From assembly GCF_900188065.1 (NCBI RefSeq), contig NZ_FZNQ01000009.1:1-64000 (forward strand): a stretch of DNA of 64,000 nt, read 5' to 3'. Position numbers and translations under genes: made by a program. This document shows, piece by piece, positions 54,446-63,404 of this stretch. Source of the DNA: Halorubrum vacuolatum (GTDB lineage Archaea; Halobacteriota; Halobacteria; Halobacteriales; Haloferacaceae). Below the pieces are notes generated by a model. The model was given only the letters and a program-made list of their open reading frames with translations, was not told the DNA's origin and did not search any database. Each line of letters starts with the position of its first letter. The stretch's first letter is position 1.

Positions 54446-55081
54446 TTACGATCCTTCGCGGTCGGTCAGCGCGTCGACGACCGATTCGGCGACCCCCGAG
54501 AGATGTGCCTGTCCGAACGTCGCGACGACGACCGCCCCGAGCGTGTTGAACATCATGTCACGAACCGTGTCGTCGAGTCCGTGTTGCGCGAGCGGCATCG
54601 CGATCCCGGTCACGTCGGCGATGATGTCGAGCCCGAACTCGAACAGCTCCCAGATCACGCCGAAGGCCATCACGACGATGAGGATGTAGACGAACGCGAA
54701 CTTCGCGGGGAGGTGGATCCCGTCGTGGTGGACGTCGAGCGCGCGGGCGAACGTGTAGCCGATCCCGGCGACGACCGAGGCGGACATCGCGTGGGTGAGA
54801 TGATCCCACCAGCCGATCGCCGCGTACAACCCGGCCGACCCCATCGTGTGTAAAAAGACCGCAAGGGTGATCCAGAGGCCGAGCCACGGGTCGAGGGGAA
54901 CGTCGTAGTTGCGCTCGAACACCGCCGGGGCGAAGGTGATCACCAGCGCGAGCGTCCCGTTCGTGATCGCCTTCGGCTCCGCGAAGACGATCCCGAACGT
55001 GATGATCCCGACGAGCGTGAGTTGCATCCCCCGCGTGAGCCGACGCTGGGTGCGGACGGACGGCCGTGGCAGCAGCGTCAT
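54446..55081 (-). CDS. Polytopic membrane protein (YjdF/DUF2238-like)
   Basis: A 211-aa protein starting MTLLPRPSVRTQRRLTRG, with about six hydrophobic segments. GWWDHLTHAMSASVVAGIGY and VIWELFEFGLDIIADV are typical of the DUF2238/YjdF group, with conserved His and acidic residues within the membrane. The start overlaps the stop of the next upstream gene by four bases (ATGA), so the pair is coupled. Confidence 0.82.
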   Translation of the reverse strand: MTLLPRPSVRTQRRLTRGMQLTLVGIITFGIVFAEPKAITNGTLALVITFAPAVFERNYDVPLDPWLGLWITLAVFLHTMGSAGLYAAIGWWDHLTHAMSASVVAGIGYTFARALDVHHDGIHLPAKFAFVYILIVVMAFGVIWELFEFGLDIIADVTGIAMPLAQHGLDDTVRDMMFNTLGAVVVATFGQAHLSGVAESVVDALTDREGS

Positions 55082-55767
55082 CGGGCGATCACCCGCCGGA
55101 GATGGCGACGGAGGCGTCGACCACGACGTCTGAAGTACGCATCGAAGAGGAGGCCGGCCGCGAGCCCGGCGAGCGTGACGTAGCCGAACTCGACCATCAA
55201 CGCGGCGTTCGCGGCGTCCTGTGACTGTCCCGGCTCGATGAGGAAGGTCGTGCCGAGCAGCCGGTCGGCGTTCCAGCGGACGATCGACCACGCCGCGACC
55301 GATGCGAGGGTCGTGAGCGTCACGAAGAACACCGCGAACCAGTGGGTGAGCCGGAGCTCGGTCATCATGTGCAGCTCGACGGTGATGATGAGCGCCAGCG
55401 CCGCGACCGAGAGGTAGTAGCCGAACGTCCCGAGCTCGCCGCCGAAAAGCGCCCGGACGAGGATCGGAAGCAGCGCCAGGACGAGCAGCTCCCACGGGAG
55501 CATCATCCGCCAGTCGCGGCGGCTTATGGGCGGTGCGAGAACGACGAGCCCGACGCAGGCCACAAAGAGCGTCCAGAGCCAGTCGGCATCAAGCACGCTC
55601 TCGATGAACACGCCGACGAGGACGGCGACGAGGAGCCAGGAGATCAGCGCGTTGTATCGACCGTTTCGAAACAACCGCGCGAGGGTGTCATCACGCTCGC
55701 CGGAGCCGGCCGTGGAGTCGTCTGCAGCCTTCTCGCTAACATCACCCGCCGCGCTCCTATCGCCCAT
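55078..55767 (-). CDS. Polytopic membrane protein of unknown function
   Basis: A 229-aa protein starting MGDRSAAGDVSEKAADDST. After a charged N terminus of about 30 residues come about six hydrophobic segments and a very basic C terminus (RRRGRRLRRHLRRV). LHMMTELRLTHWFAVFFVTL resembles segments of the DUF2238-like neighbour, so the two may be distant relatives or partners. It is coupled to that gene by ATGA. Confidence 0.78.
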   Translation of the reverse strand: MGDRSAAGDVSEKAADDSTAGSGERDDTLARLFRNGRYNALISWLLVAVLVGVFIESVLDADWLWTLFVACVGLVVLAPPISRRDWRMMLPWELLVLALLPILVRALFGGELGTFGYYLSVAALALIITVELHMMTELRLTHWFAVFFVTLTTLASVAAWSIVRWNADRLLGTTFLIEPGQSQDAANAALMVEFGYVTLAGLAAGLLFDAYFRRRGRRLRRHLRRVIAR

Positions 55768-55876
55768 CGTAGTCACCGCAGACCGTCGTGCGTAATAAGA
55801 ATGGCTCACCACGCTCGCGGCGACAGCATACGTTCGCGTGGCCGCGTCACCGCGGCAGCCACGAGCGTCCCGACCG

Positions 55877-56479
55877 TCAGGGCCGATATCGCTCGGGGAC
55901 GTATCGAGCCAGCCGGTCCGGAACGTATGCGAAGACCGTGGGGGCGATCGCGGCGAGGCGGCGGCGCAGAACGACATAGATCGTTCCGACGGCGAGACAG
56001 ACGACGACGACGAGCCGGAAGGGGCCCTCGAGGACGAACAAAAGCGGAACGCCGAGCGAGGCGAGCAGCAGGAGGTCGCCGGGCGAGCCGTCGTATTCGA
56101 TCCAGCGTTTCGGTCGTCGCCATCGCCCCCGGACGTGGTCGTACACCGCCTTCTCGGAGGTGCCCTCCCACGGACGGAGTTCGAGCCCGCCGCCGTAGCG
56201 GTCCATTCGGCAGTGGACGGCCGCGCCGACCAGAAACGCGGCGATACCGACGACGAGCGGGCTCGCGATGACGAACGCGGCGACGGCCGCGGGCACCGCC
56301 AGCGCCGTGTAGATGACTGGATAGTGGAGCGTCCGGCGATGGCCGGCGTACAGATCGAGGTCGGGAAAGACGCTACCGAGAAGCGCCCCCGTGAGCGCGG
56401 CCGTCGAGAGGTCCGGCGCGAGGACGAGAAGCGGCGCTGCGAGCGCCAGACCGACGACGGCGTGTGTTGGAAGCATCAT
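55877..56479 (-). CDS. Membrane-bound metal-dependent hydrolase (YdjM family)
   Basis: A 200-aa membrane protein starting MMLPTHAVVGLALAAPLLV. The family motifs are LGSVFPDLDLYAGHRRTLHYP (Asp and His ligands) and AAVHCRMDRYGGGLELRP. The YdjM/DUF457 family is predicted to be a membrane hydrolase; the substrate is unknown. The basic C terminus ends DRLARYVPERYRP. Confidence 0.87.
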   Translation of the reverse strand: MMLPTHAVVGLALAAPLLVLAPDLSTAALTGALLGSVFPDLDLYAGHRRTLHYPVIYTALAVPAAVAAFVIASPLVVGIAAFLVGAAVHCRMDRYGGGLELRPWEGTSEKAVYDHVRGRWRRPKRWIEYDGSPGDLLLLASLGVPLLFVLEGPFRLVVVVCLAVGTIYVVLRRRLAAIAPTVFAYVPDRLARYVPERYRP

Positions 56480-56581
56480 GGACGGACCGTTCTCACCGGT
56501 GGAAGAGGCCGCCCGCTTTTATAAGGATCGAGGATGCTCGGCCGCCGATGCGACGGATAACCGGCCGTATCCGGTAACGGT

Positions 56582-56644
56582 CGGCTACGGGTTGTCAACG
56601 GGCGGCTACGGGTTGTCAACGGGCGGCTACGGGTCGTCGCCGGC
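56582..56644 (+). repeat. Tandem repeat, about three copies of 21 bp
   Basis: The unit CGGCTACGGGTTGTCAACGG plus G occurs at 56582-56602 and 56603-56623, with a diverged third copy from 56624. The third copy covers the stop codon and last residues (DAGDDP) of the following membrane protein gene. Confidence 0.95.
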
Positions 56645-56869
56645 GTCTGTTCGCTTCGCATAGAGCGCGACGGCGATGGCCGTGAGGAACCAGATCGGCG
56701 CGCCGACGCGGATCGCGAATCCCGCGCGGGCGCCCCACGTATCGAGCGTCACGAACGTCGAGAGGACCGCGACGATCGGCGCGCCGACGACGATCGTCAC
56801 CACGAACGTCGTCTGCATCACCCAGCCGTAGTCGATCCCCTCGACCTCGGTTCGCTCGACGGGTTGCAC
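56627..56869 (-). CDS. Small membrane protein, two hydrophobic segments
   Basis: An 80-aa protein from a GTG at 56869, beginning MQPVERTEVEGIDYGWVMQ. Hydrophobic segments lie at about residues 18-40 and 50-70. No ATG is present before the second segment's Met, so the GTG is preferred. Similar short membrane proteins are common in haloarchaea. It is divergent from panB. Confidence 0.75.
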   Translation of the reverse strand: MQPVERTEVEGIDYGWVMQTTFVVTIVVGAPIVAVLSTFVTLDTWGARAGFAIRVGAPIWFLTAIAVALYAKRTDAGDDP

Positions 56870-57017
56870 GGGTCGCCCTCGGCGGGCGAGCGACAAATCG
56901 GTGCCGGTCCGGTGTCGGCGGCGGTCCAGCGCCGCGGGCGACGGTCCGCCCACCCGGACGCCATGGACGCCGCCGATCCCATCGAGTTTAACCGAGTGCG
57001 GCGGCGACCTGTCGCGC

Positions 57018-57824
57018 ATGACCACGACGCGCGGACTGCGGGACCGCGACGAGCCGTTCACCATGCTGACCGCCTACGACGCGCCCACCGCGGCCATCGT
57101 CGACGAGGCCGGGATCGACGTGATCCTCGTCGGCGACAGCATGGGGAACGCGACGCTCGGCTACGAGTCGACGCTCCCGGTGACGATGGCCGACGTGAAG
57201 AGCCGGACCGCGGCGGTCGCCCGGGCGGTCGAGGACGCGCTCGTCGTCGCCGACCTCCCGTTCCTCGCGTTCGGCGTCGACGAGGCCGAATCGATCCACA
57301 ACGCCGGGACGTTGTTGAAGGAAGCCGACGCCGACGCGGTGAAGATCGAAAGCGGCCCGCACACCGTCGAGACCACCCGCCGGATGACGGAACTCGGCAT
57401 TCCGGTGATGGCACATCTGGGGCTCACCCCGCAGCACCTCAACCGGCTTGGCGGCTACACGCGGCAGGGAACCGATCGGGAGGCCGCCGAGGAGATCCGC
57501 GAGCTCGCACGCGCCCACGAGGAGGCGGGCGCGTTCGCGCTCGTGCTGGAACACGTCCCCGCAAATCTGGCGGCGGCCGTCACCGACGACCTCGAGATCC
57601 CGACGGTCGGGATCGGTGCCGGCGGCGACTGCGACGGCCAAGTGCTCGTGATCACCGACGTGGTCGGCCTCGGCGACTGGTCGCCGCCGTTCGCGGAGCG
57701 GTTCGGCGACGTCCGCGGGGAGATGCGCCGGGCGGTCGATGAGTATAAAAAGGCCGTCGAGAGTGGCGCCTTTCCGGCCGAGGAACACCAACACGTCGAG
57801 GAGGACTTGGAAGAACGGTACTGA
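57018..57824 (+). CDS. panB: 3-methyl-2-oxobutanoate hydroxymethyltransferase PanB
   Basis: A 268-aa (beta/alpha)8 enzyme that makes ketopantoate for pantothenate and CoA. Family motifs: FTMLTAYDAPTAAIVDEAG, ILVGDSMGNATLGYESTLPV (Mg-binding Asp), DAVKIESGP, the GIPVMAHLGLTPQ block and the catalytic Glu in LVLEHVP. The ATG at 57018 follows a GAGTTTAACC tract at about 56984-56993, in leaderless register. Confidence 0.96.
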   Translation: MTTTRGLRDRDEPFTMLTAYDAPTAAIVDEAGIDVILVGDSMGNATLGYESTLPVTMADVKSRTAAVARAVEDALVVADLPFLAFGVDEAESIHNAGTLLKEADADAVKIESGPHTVETTRRMTELGIPVMAHLGLTPQHLNRLGGYTRQGTDREAAEEIRELARAHEEAGAFALVLEHVPANLAAAVTDDLEIPTVGIGAGGDCDGQVLVITDVVGLGDWSPPFAERFGDVRGEMRRAVDEYKKAVESGAFPAEEHQHVEEDLEERY

Positions 57825-57908
57825 ACCCGCCGGAAGCGACGGTCGAGCGGTTCGCCCGCGGTCGGTTCGGCCGTGATCGATTCGGCCGTGATCGGTTACC
57901 CGCCCGGC

Positions 57909-58100
57909 CTACCGCGAAAGATAGGTGATGTCCCGGCGCAGTTTGTAGCCACGCGGGACGCCGACGGCGCCGAGACACTCCCCGCAGAGCACCTTCTCGT
58001 ACGCCCTGTTCGTGTGTTTTTCTAAAAGCGAGACGTCCTCCAGCGCGAATATCTCCTCACATCGGTCGCACTCGGCCTTGTCGCCATCGACGATCTTCAT
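57909..58100 (-). CDS. Small zinc-finger protein with two CxxC pairs
   Basis: A 63-aa protein starting MKIVDGDKAECDRCEEIF. Cysteine pairs CDRC and LCGEC form a probable zinc ribbon, and the basic end (GYKLRRDITYLSR) could contact nucleic acid. The TATA-like ATTATATAG at about 58129-58137 lies 21-29 bases upstream; a GTG at 58109 would add three residues and is nearly at the predicted transcript start. Confidence 0.82.
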   Translation of the reverse strand: MKIVDGDKAECDRCEEIFALEDVSLLEKHTNRAYEKVLCGECLGAVGVPRGYKLRRDITYLSR

Positions 58101-58172
58101 CTCGGTCACCCGAGATTGCTCGGCACCCTATATAATCCTCCGCACAGCGTTATCACTCGGGATAGTTGGAAT

Positions 58173-58178
58173 AAAAAT
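58173..58178 (-). terminator. Oligo-T terminator behind the L12 gene
   Basis: On the minus strand GATTTTTATTCC lies about 40 bases after the L12 stop codon, matching the short T-runs that end archaeal transcription. Confidence 0.5.
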
Positions 58179-58218
58179 CAGAGTTCAGTCCGCTGGTCGT
58201 GAAGGGGACGCGCCGGGA

Positions 58219-58545
58219 TTACCCGAACAGCTCGCCGAGGCCCTCGCCACCGGCGCTGTCGTCCTCGTCGTCCTCCTCCTCTTCGGCGGCCTCTTCCTCC
58301 TCGTCGTCGTCATCGTCGTCGTCGTCGTCGGCCGCGGCGGCGCCGGCGGCGGCACCCGCGGCGGGCGCGGCGGCGGCGGTCTCGATGGCTTCCTCGATGT
58401 CGACGTCCTCCAGCGCGGCGACGAGCGCCTTCACGCGGGATTCCTCGACATCGACGCCGGCGGCCTCGAGCACGGCCGTGACGTTGTCTTCGTTGATCTC
58501 TTCGCCAGTCTCGTTCAGGATGAGCGCAGCGTAAACGTATTCCAT
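58219..58545 (-). CDS. rpl12: Ribosomal protein L12 (P1-type stalk protein)
   Basis: A 108-aa acidic stalk protein. It starts [20 protein letters not shown] and has an Ala-rich hinge ([14 protein letters not shown]), then a run of Asp/Glu and the end GEGLGELFG, which resembles the L10 C terminus. Multiple copies recruit translation GTPases to the ribosome. It is the last gene of the L1-L10-L12 operon. Confidence 0.97.
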   Translation of the reverse strand: MEYVYAALILNETGEEINEDNVTAVLEAAGVDVEESRVKALVAALEDVDIEEAIETAAAAPAAGAAAGAAAADDDDDDDDDEEEEAAEEEEDDEDDSAGGEGLGELFG

Positions 58546-58563
58546 TGGTGTATCCTCGTTGTA

Positions 58564-59592
58564 TTATCCGAACATCGCGCCGAGGCCTGCCCCACCGTCG
58601 TCATCGTCATCGTCGTCATCGTCGTCGGCGGCCTCCGCGGCTTCGTCTTCAGTTGCCTGTTCCTCCTCGTCCTCGGTCGACGCCTCCGGTGCCGCGGGGG
58701 CTTCGACCCCACGCAGCTCCTCGGGCAGCGCCTCGTCGTCGTCGATCGCGGCGGCGAGCGCGCGAAGCTGGGCGTCGGCCCGACCGATGAGGTCGGGGAT
58801 GACGTCCGGGCTCTCGATCTCCGCGTGTAACGCGACGGATTTGGCCTCGCCGGACGCCTTCGCGAGAAGGGTGCCGGCGGTGCGGGCCGTCGGGTACGCG
58901 GCGTTGACCGAGAGGTTGCGCGCGGCGGCGGCGGCGGACCGGACGTCCGCCGCGTACTCGTCGACGTCGATGGCGAGTTCGTCGGGCTCGAAGAGGATGC
59001 CCTCGGAGTGGACACCCTTCAGGTCGAGACCGACCTCCTTCGGCTCGATGCCGAGTTCGGAGAGCACGCCGGCGAGGTCGTCGTCGACGACGCCACCCTC
59101 CTCGAGCACGGTCGAGTCCTCGGTGACCTTGATCGACCCGTCCATGATCCGCGCGGACGCGCCGACGGTCTGGAGTTCGCCGACGAACGGGCCGGGATCG
59201 ACGCCGGTGTCACCCTCGGGGATGACGATGTCGTTCGGGGCGACCTCGCCCGCGTTGATCGGGGCGGGGGTCTTCGAGGCTTCGAGCTGTTTGTACAGGC
59301 CGAACGGGTTGTCGTTCGTCCCGATGAGCGCGACCTGTCCGTCGACGTAGTCGACGAGCTCCTCCAAGCCGTCGTCGACCGACTCCAACGCCCGGGTCGT
59401 GAGCGTGTTGCGGCTCATCCGGACCTCCGCGGAGCCGTGCAGCTCGCGGCGCATGGCCTGCAGCTGGCGGCTCGGGATGCCGGTGACGCCGACGATCCCG
59501 ACCGAAGTGTACGACTCGAGGAAGTCGACGAGTTCGTCGACCTCCTCGCGTTTCCACTGCGGGATCGTCTCGGTCTTTCGGACGGAGCTCAT
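58564..59592 (-). CDS. rpl10: Ribosomal protein L10 (P0)
   Basis: A 342-aa archaeal P0. The rRNA-binding part starts [40 protein letters not shown] and [19 protein letters not shown] follow, then the spine helices that bind L12 dimers. The C terminus carries an acidic run and the GLGAMFG motif. It overlaps L1 by four bases and is 18 bases from L12. Confidence 0.97.
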   Translation of the reverse strand: MSSVRKTETIPQWKREEVDELVDFLESYTSVGIVGVTGIPSRQLQAMRRELHGSAEVRMSRNTLTTRALESVDDGLEELVDYVDGQVALIGTNDNPFGLYKQLEASKTPAPINAGEVAPNDIVIPEGDTGVDPGPFVGELQTVGASARIMDGSIKVTEDSTVLEEGGVVDDDLAGVLSELGIEPKEVGLDLKGVHSEGILFEPDELAIDVDEYAADVRSAAAAARNLSVNAAYPTARTAGTLLAKASGEAKSVALHAEIESPDVIPDLIGRADAQLRALAAAIDDDEALPEELRGVEAPAAPEASTEDEEEQATEDEAAEAADDDDDDDDDDGGAGLGAMFG

Positions 59593-60227
59593 ACGGGCAC
59601 CTCCTGTGCGGGACCCATCGTGGTCTTCACGTAGATCCCGTCGATGTTGAGCGGGCCCTTCTCGAGGTCGGCCTCGAGTCGGCGGATGATAACGTCGATG
59701 TTGTCCGCGATCTCCTCGGCGGACATATCGTCCGCGCCGACGCGCGTGTGGAACGTGCGGCGGTCACGGGAGCGGAGTTGCACCGTGTTTTTCATCCGGT
59801 TGACGGTCTCGACGACGTCGTCGTCCGGCTGGAGTGGGGTAGGCATCTTCCCGCGCGGACCGAGGACGGTACCGAGGTACCGACCGATGTCCTGCATGAG
59901 GTTGGCCTCGGCGACGAAGAAATCGGTCTCGCCGGCGAGGTCCTTTGCGCGGTCGTTGTCGTCTCCTAAGTCCTCGAGGTCGTCGCTGTCGAACACTTCG
60001 TCAGCGACGTCCCGGGCGCGGACGGCGGTTTCACCCTCCGCGAAGACGACGATTCGGGTATCCTGCCCCGTTCCAGCCGGCAGCACGACGGACTCGTCGA
60101 CACGATTCGACGGATCGTTGAGGTCGAGGTCTCGCAGGTTGATCGCGAGGTCCACCGTCTCACGGAAATTCCGTTCGGGGGCCTCATCGAGCGCGAGCGT
60201 CACGGCCTCTTCTATTGTGTCTGCCAT
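59589..60227 (-). CDS. rpl1: Ribosomal protein L1 (uL1)
   Basis: A 212-aa protein of the L1 stalk, which assists tRNA exit. It starts [19 protein letters not shown]. Family signatures are [38 protein letters not shown] and the [19 protein letters not shown] block. In archaea L1 also represses translation of its own mRNA by binding a structure in the leader or early coding region. A suitable structured leader lies directly upstream. No L11 gene precedes it here. Confidence 0.97.
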   Translation of the reverse strand: MADTIEEAVTLALDEAPERNFRETVDLAINLRDLDLNDPSNRVDESVVLPAGTGQDTRIVVFAEGETAVRARDVADEVFDSDDLEDLGDDNDRAKDLAGETDFFVAEANLMQDIGRYLGTVLGPRGKMPTPLQPDDDVVETVNRMKNTVQLRSRDRRTFHTRVGADDMSAEEIADNIDVIIRRLEADLEKGPLNIDGIYVKTTMGPAQEVPV

Positions 60228-60230
60228 TTT

Positions 60231-60292
60231 TCACCTCCGTAGTACGCAGGTATGCTCCTACGGGTCAGTGAAACAGGCGAAGCCTGTCTCAC
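60231..60292 (-). promoter_or_regulatory. Structured 5' leader of the L1-L10-L12 mRNA, candidate L1 autoregulatory site
   Basis: On the minus strand the leader holds a hairpin of 11 pairs (one G-U) with loop TTC (60268-60292), then a hairpin with stem CCGTAG/CTACGG (60237-60263), whose 3' side overlaps the ribosome binding site GGAGGTGA (60231-60238). The start codon follows three bases later. Confidence 0.6.
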
Positions 60293-60312
60293 CGGAGAGT
60301 GGCCCATGAACC

Positions 60313-60320
60313 GTTTAAAC
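60313..60320 (-). promoter_or_regulatory. TATA-like promoter of the L1-L10-L12 operon
   Basis: GTTTAAAC, palindromic, lies so that a start 25-27 bases downstream would be near 60290, the outer end of the first leader hairpin. Confidence 0.55.
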
Positions 60321-60515
60321 CCGTCGAAGGACGCTTGCGCGTGTGAACGGCCGACAGGGCGGCACCGGGTTTCGCCGCGGTGAGGGAGAAACCGCGCTCG
60401 TGGCGACCGATCCGACCCCGGAGTACGACGTTCGTCGAACCGCGTATCGTCGGATAGGGGAACCCTTTTGCCGTCGCTTGCCGACCCACGAGATAATGAT
60501 GCAGGGTGGTCCGGC

Positions 60516-62066
60516 GTGACGATGGAGGATCGCATCGAGGACCTCCGGAACCGGCGCGAACGAGCCGCGAAGGGCGGCGGCGAGGACCGTATCGAGTCAC
60601 AACACGAGAAGGGGAAGATGACCGCACGCGAGCGGATCGACTACTTCCTCGATGACGGGACGTTCCACGAGTTCGACCGGTTCCGGACCCACCGAAACCA
60701 TCGGTTCGGGATGGAGGAGCGGCAGATCCCGGGCGACGGCGTGGTGACGGGATACGGCGAGGTGAATGGGAGAAAAACGTTCGTCTTCGCACACGACTTC
60801 ACCGTCTTCGGCGGCTCGCTCGGGGAGGTGTTCGCCGAGAAGGTCTGTAAGATGATGGATAAAGCGATGGACGTCGGCGCGCCGGTCGTCGGGCTCAACG
60901 ACTCGGCGGGCGCGCGCATCCAGGAGGGGGTCGCCTCCCTCGGCGGCTTCGCGGAGATCTTCCGGCGCAACACCGAGGCCTCCGGCGTGATCCCACAGAT
61001 CTCGGCGATCATGGGCCCGTGTGCCGGCGGCGCGGTCTACTCGCCGGCCATCACGGACTTCACGTTCATGGTGAAAGATACCTCCCACATGTTCATCACC
61101 GGCCCGGACGTCATCGAGACGGTGACGGGCGAGCAGGTGAGCTTCGAGGAACTCGGCGGCGCGGTAACGCACTCGGCGACCTCCGGGGTCGCCCACTTCG
61201 CCGCTGATTCCGAGGAGCAAGCCCTCGATGACATCGCGCGGCTGCTCTCGTATCTGCCAGCGAACAACGTCGAGGACCCGCCGCGGGTCGATCCGTGGGA
61301 CGACCCCGAACGCGAAGCCGACGAGCTGGAGGAGATCGTCCCCAACGCGCCGCGAAAGCCCTACGACATGCACGACGTCATCGGCGGCGTCGTCGACGAG
61401 GGCTCCTTTTTCGAGGTCCACGAGCGCTTCGCGAAGAACGTGATCGTCGGCTTCGCGCGACTCGACGGCCACGCGATCGGCGTCGTCGCCAACAACCCCC
61501 GGGTGAACGCCGGCACCCTCGACATCGAGGCGAGCCAGAAAGGGGCCCGATTCGTGCGGTTCTGTGATGCGTTCAACATCCCGATCCTCACCTTCGAGGA
61601 CGTGCCCGGGTTCATGCCCGGCACCGATCAGGAACACGGCGGGATCATCCGCCACGGCGCGAAGCTACTCTACGCCTTCTCGGAGGCGACCGTGCCGCTT
61701 CTCACCGTCATCACCCGAAAGGCGTACGGCGGGGCCTACTGCGTGATGTCCTCGAAACATATCGGCGGCGACGTGAACTACGCGTGGCCGACCGCCGAGA
61801 TCGCCGTCATGGGTCCGAAGGGGGCGGTCAACGTCCTCTATCGCGAGGAGCTGTCCGAGGCGGAGGATCCGGACGCCCGCAGACAGGAGCTCATCGACGA
61901 GTACCGCGAGGAGTTCGCGAACCCGTACATCGCCGCCGACCGCGGCTTCGTCGACGACGTGATCGAACCGGCCGAGACCCGCGCCCGGCTCGTCGACGAC
62001 CTCCACATGCTGAAGGGGAAACGGACGGACCAGCCGCCGAAGAAACACGGCAACATCCCGATCTGA
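60516..62066 (+). CDS. pccB: Propionyl/acetyl-CoA carboxylase carboxyltransferase subunit PccB
   Basis: A 516-aa biotin-dependent carboxyltransferase. It forms methylmalonyl-CoA or malonyl-CoA with a biotin-carrying partner. Visible: [57 protein letters not shown], and the C-terminal-domain [19 protein letters not shown] with [14 protein letters not shown] use the GTG at 60516, which gives [10 protein letters not shown]; the ATG at 60522 is equally possible. The next gene overlaps as TGATG. The biotin carboxylase subunit is not in the window. Confidence 0.94.
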   Translation: MTMEDRIEDLRNRRERAAKGGGEDRIESQHEKGKMTARERIDYFLDDGTFHEFDRFRTHRNHRFGMEERQIPGDGVVTGYGEVNGRKTFVFAHDFTVFGGSLGEVFAEKVCKMMDKAMDVGAPVVGLNDSAGARIQEGVASLGGFAEIFRRNTEASGVIPQISAIMGPCAGGAVYSPAITDFTFMVKDTSHMFITGPDVIETVTGEQVSFEELGGAVTHSATSGVAHFAADSEEQALDDIARLLSYLPANNVEDPPRVDPWDDPEREADELEEIVPNAPRKPYDMHDVIGGVVDEGSFFEVHERFAKNVIVGFARLDGHAIGVVANNPRVNAGTLDIEASQKGARFVRFCDAFNIPILTFEDVPGFMPGTDQEHGGIIRHGAKLLYAFSEATVPLLTVITRKAYGGAYCVMSSKHIGGDVNYAWPTAEIAVMGPKGAVNVLYREELSEAEDPDARRQELIDEYREEFANPYIAADRGFVDDVIEPAETRARLVDDLHMLKGKRTDQPPKKHGNIPI

Positions 62067-62356
62067 TGGCCGAGAACACGGAGACCGAAGGGGGTGCGCA
62101 TCGGCTCCCCACCGGACTCGTCATCCCCGACGACGCCGACGACGCGGAGGCCGCCGCCATCGCGGTCGCGGTCGCCGCACACCTCCGGGATCGGGAGGCT
62201 GCAGCGGCCGCCGCGCGCGACACGGAGCCCACGTGGAACGGGAAGCGGTGGGCGTTCGCGGGGCGGGTGGAGTCGCTCACGCGCCGTCGCGTTCGCGTGT
62301 CCGAGGGAACGCCGACGGACGCGTGGGCGGCGGCTGGCAGGACCGATCGGTTATAA
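62066..62356 (+). CDS. pccX: Small carboxylase-operon protein (PccX/epsilon-like)
   Basis: A 96-aa protein starting [17 protein letters not shown]. The body is an Ala-rich helix ([21 protein letters not shown]) followed by [15 protein letters not shown]. Its coupling to PccB and this layout match the small third subunit PccX described for haloarchaeal propionyl-CoA carboxylase. The gene symbol rests on this context and the overall pattern. Confidence 0.8.
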   Translation: MAENTETEGGAHRLPTGLVIPDDADDAEAAAIAVAVAAHLRDREAAAAAARDTEPTWNGKRWAFAGRVESLTRRRVRVSEGTPTDAWAAAGRTDRL

Positions 62357-62561
62357 TCGACCCCCCGCTTGGTCCTGCGACCTCACCCTTCGGGTCCGAG
62401 GCGTCGCCTGGAAGCCGTCGACTTTTTCGATCGCTCGTTCGTGCTCGCAGCGATCGCGTCCTCGCACGTCCGAGGGACGATGGAGCGAGTGGCGCCTGAA
62501 GACAGCGACGATCGGCACGTGAAGGGTTGCCTTTATCAACGCGCCGGGCCACTATTCGGTA

Positions 62562-63293
62562 ATGCGAACACCGACAGGCGATCTCTCGGGAGGGCTGGCC
62601 GGCGAACTGGGTCACGACCGACCCATCTTCGGGCCCGAACTCGGCGAGTTCGATGCCGCCGAACGTCGAAACGCGGCCGCGGACGATGACAAAGGCGTCA
62701 AGACGGGAACGACGACCGTCGGGCTCAAGACCGACGACGGCGTCGTGCTCGCGACCGACATGCGCGCCTCGCTCGGCCGGATGGTCTCCTCGAAGGACGT
62801 CCAGAAGGTCGAACAGATCCACCCGACCGGCGCGTTGACCATCGCCGGCGGCGTCTCGGCCGCACAGAACCTCATCTCGACGCTGCGTGCGGAGACGAAC
62901 CTCTACGAGGCCCGCCGCGGTAAGGACATGTCGATGCAGGCGCTCTCGACGCTCACGGGCAACCTGCTTCGGACCGGCGCGTTCTTCATCGTCCAGCCGA
63001 TCCTCGGCGGCGTCGACGAGACGGGCGCGTACATCTACTCCATCGACCCGCTCGGCTCCGTCATCGAGGAGGAGTACACCGTCACCGGCTCCGGAAGCCA
63101 GTACGCACTCGGTGTGCTCGAACAGGAGTACCGCGACGACCTCACCGTCGAGGAGGCGAAGACGGCCGCCGCGAGGGCGATCAAATCCGCCGTCGAGCGC
63201 GACGTCGCCTCCGGGAACGGGATCAACGTCGCCGTCGTCACCGAAGACGGCGTCGAGATCACCCGTCACAAGGAGTTCGACGACCTCCTCTGA
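62562..63293 (+). CDS. psmB: Proteasome beta subunit PsmB
   Basis: A 243-aa 20S proteasome beta subunit. A 49-residue propeptide is followed by the autocleavage site KTG|TTTVGLK, making Thr50 the N-terminal nucleophile. Catalytic partners are visible as ATDMRASLGRMVSSKDVQKV (Asp and Lys) and GSGSQYALGVLEQEYRDD. The TATA-like CTTTATC at 62531-62537 is in leaderless register with the ATG. It assembles with alpha subunits encoded elsewhere. Confidence 0.96.
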   Translation: MRTPTGDLSGGLAGELGHDRPIFGPELGEFDAAERRNAAADDDKGVKTGTTTVGLKTDDGVVLATDMRASLGRMVSSKDVQKVEQIHPTGALTIAGGVSAAQNLISTLRAETNLYEARRGKDMSMQALSTLTGNLLRTGAFFIVQPILGGVDETGAYIYSIDPLGSVIEEEYTVTGSGSQYALGVLEQEYRDDLTVEEAKTAAARAIKSAVERDVASGNGINVAVVTEDGVEITRHKEFDDLL

Positions 63294-63404
63294 GGGGTCC
63301 GGAAACGCGCCGGACCGATCGGGCAGCCGCCGGGAGCGGTCTGCCGGCCCGCCGGGAGCGACCCTTTTTAAGTCCCGCCACGCTCGTGAATGACGTACCG
63401 ACCG

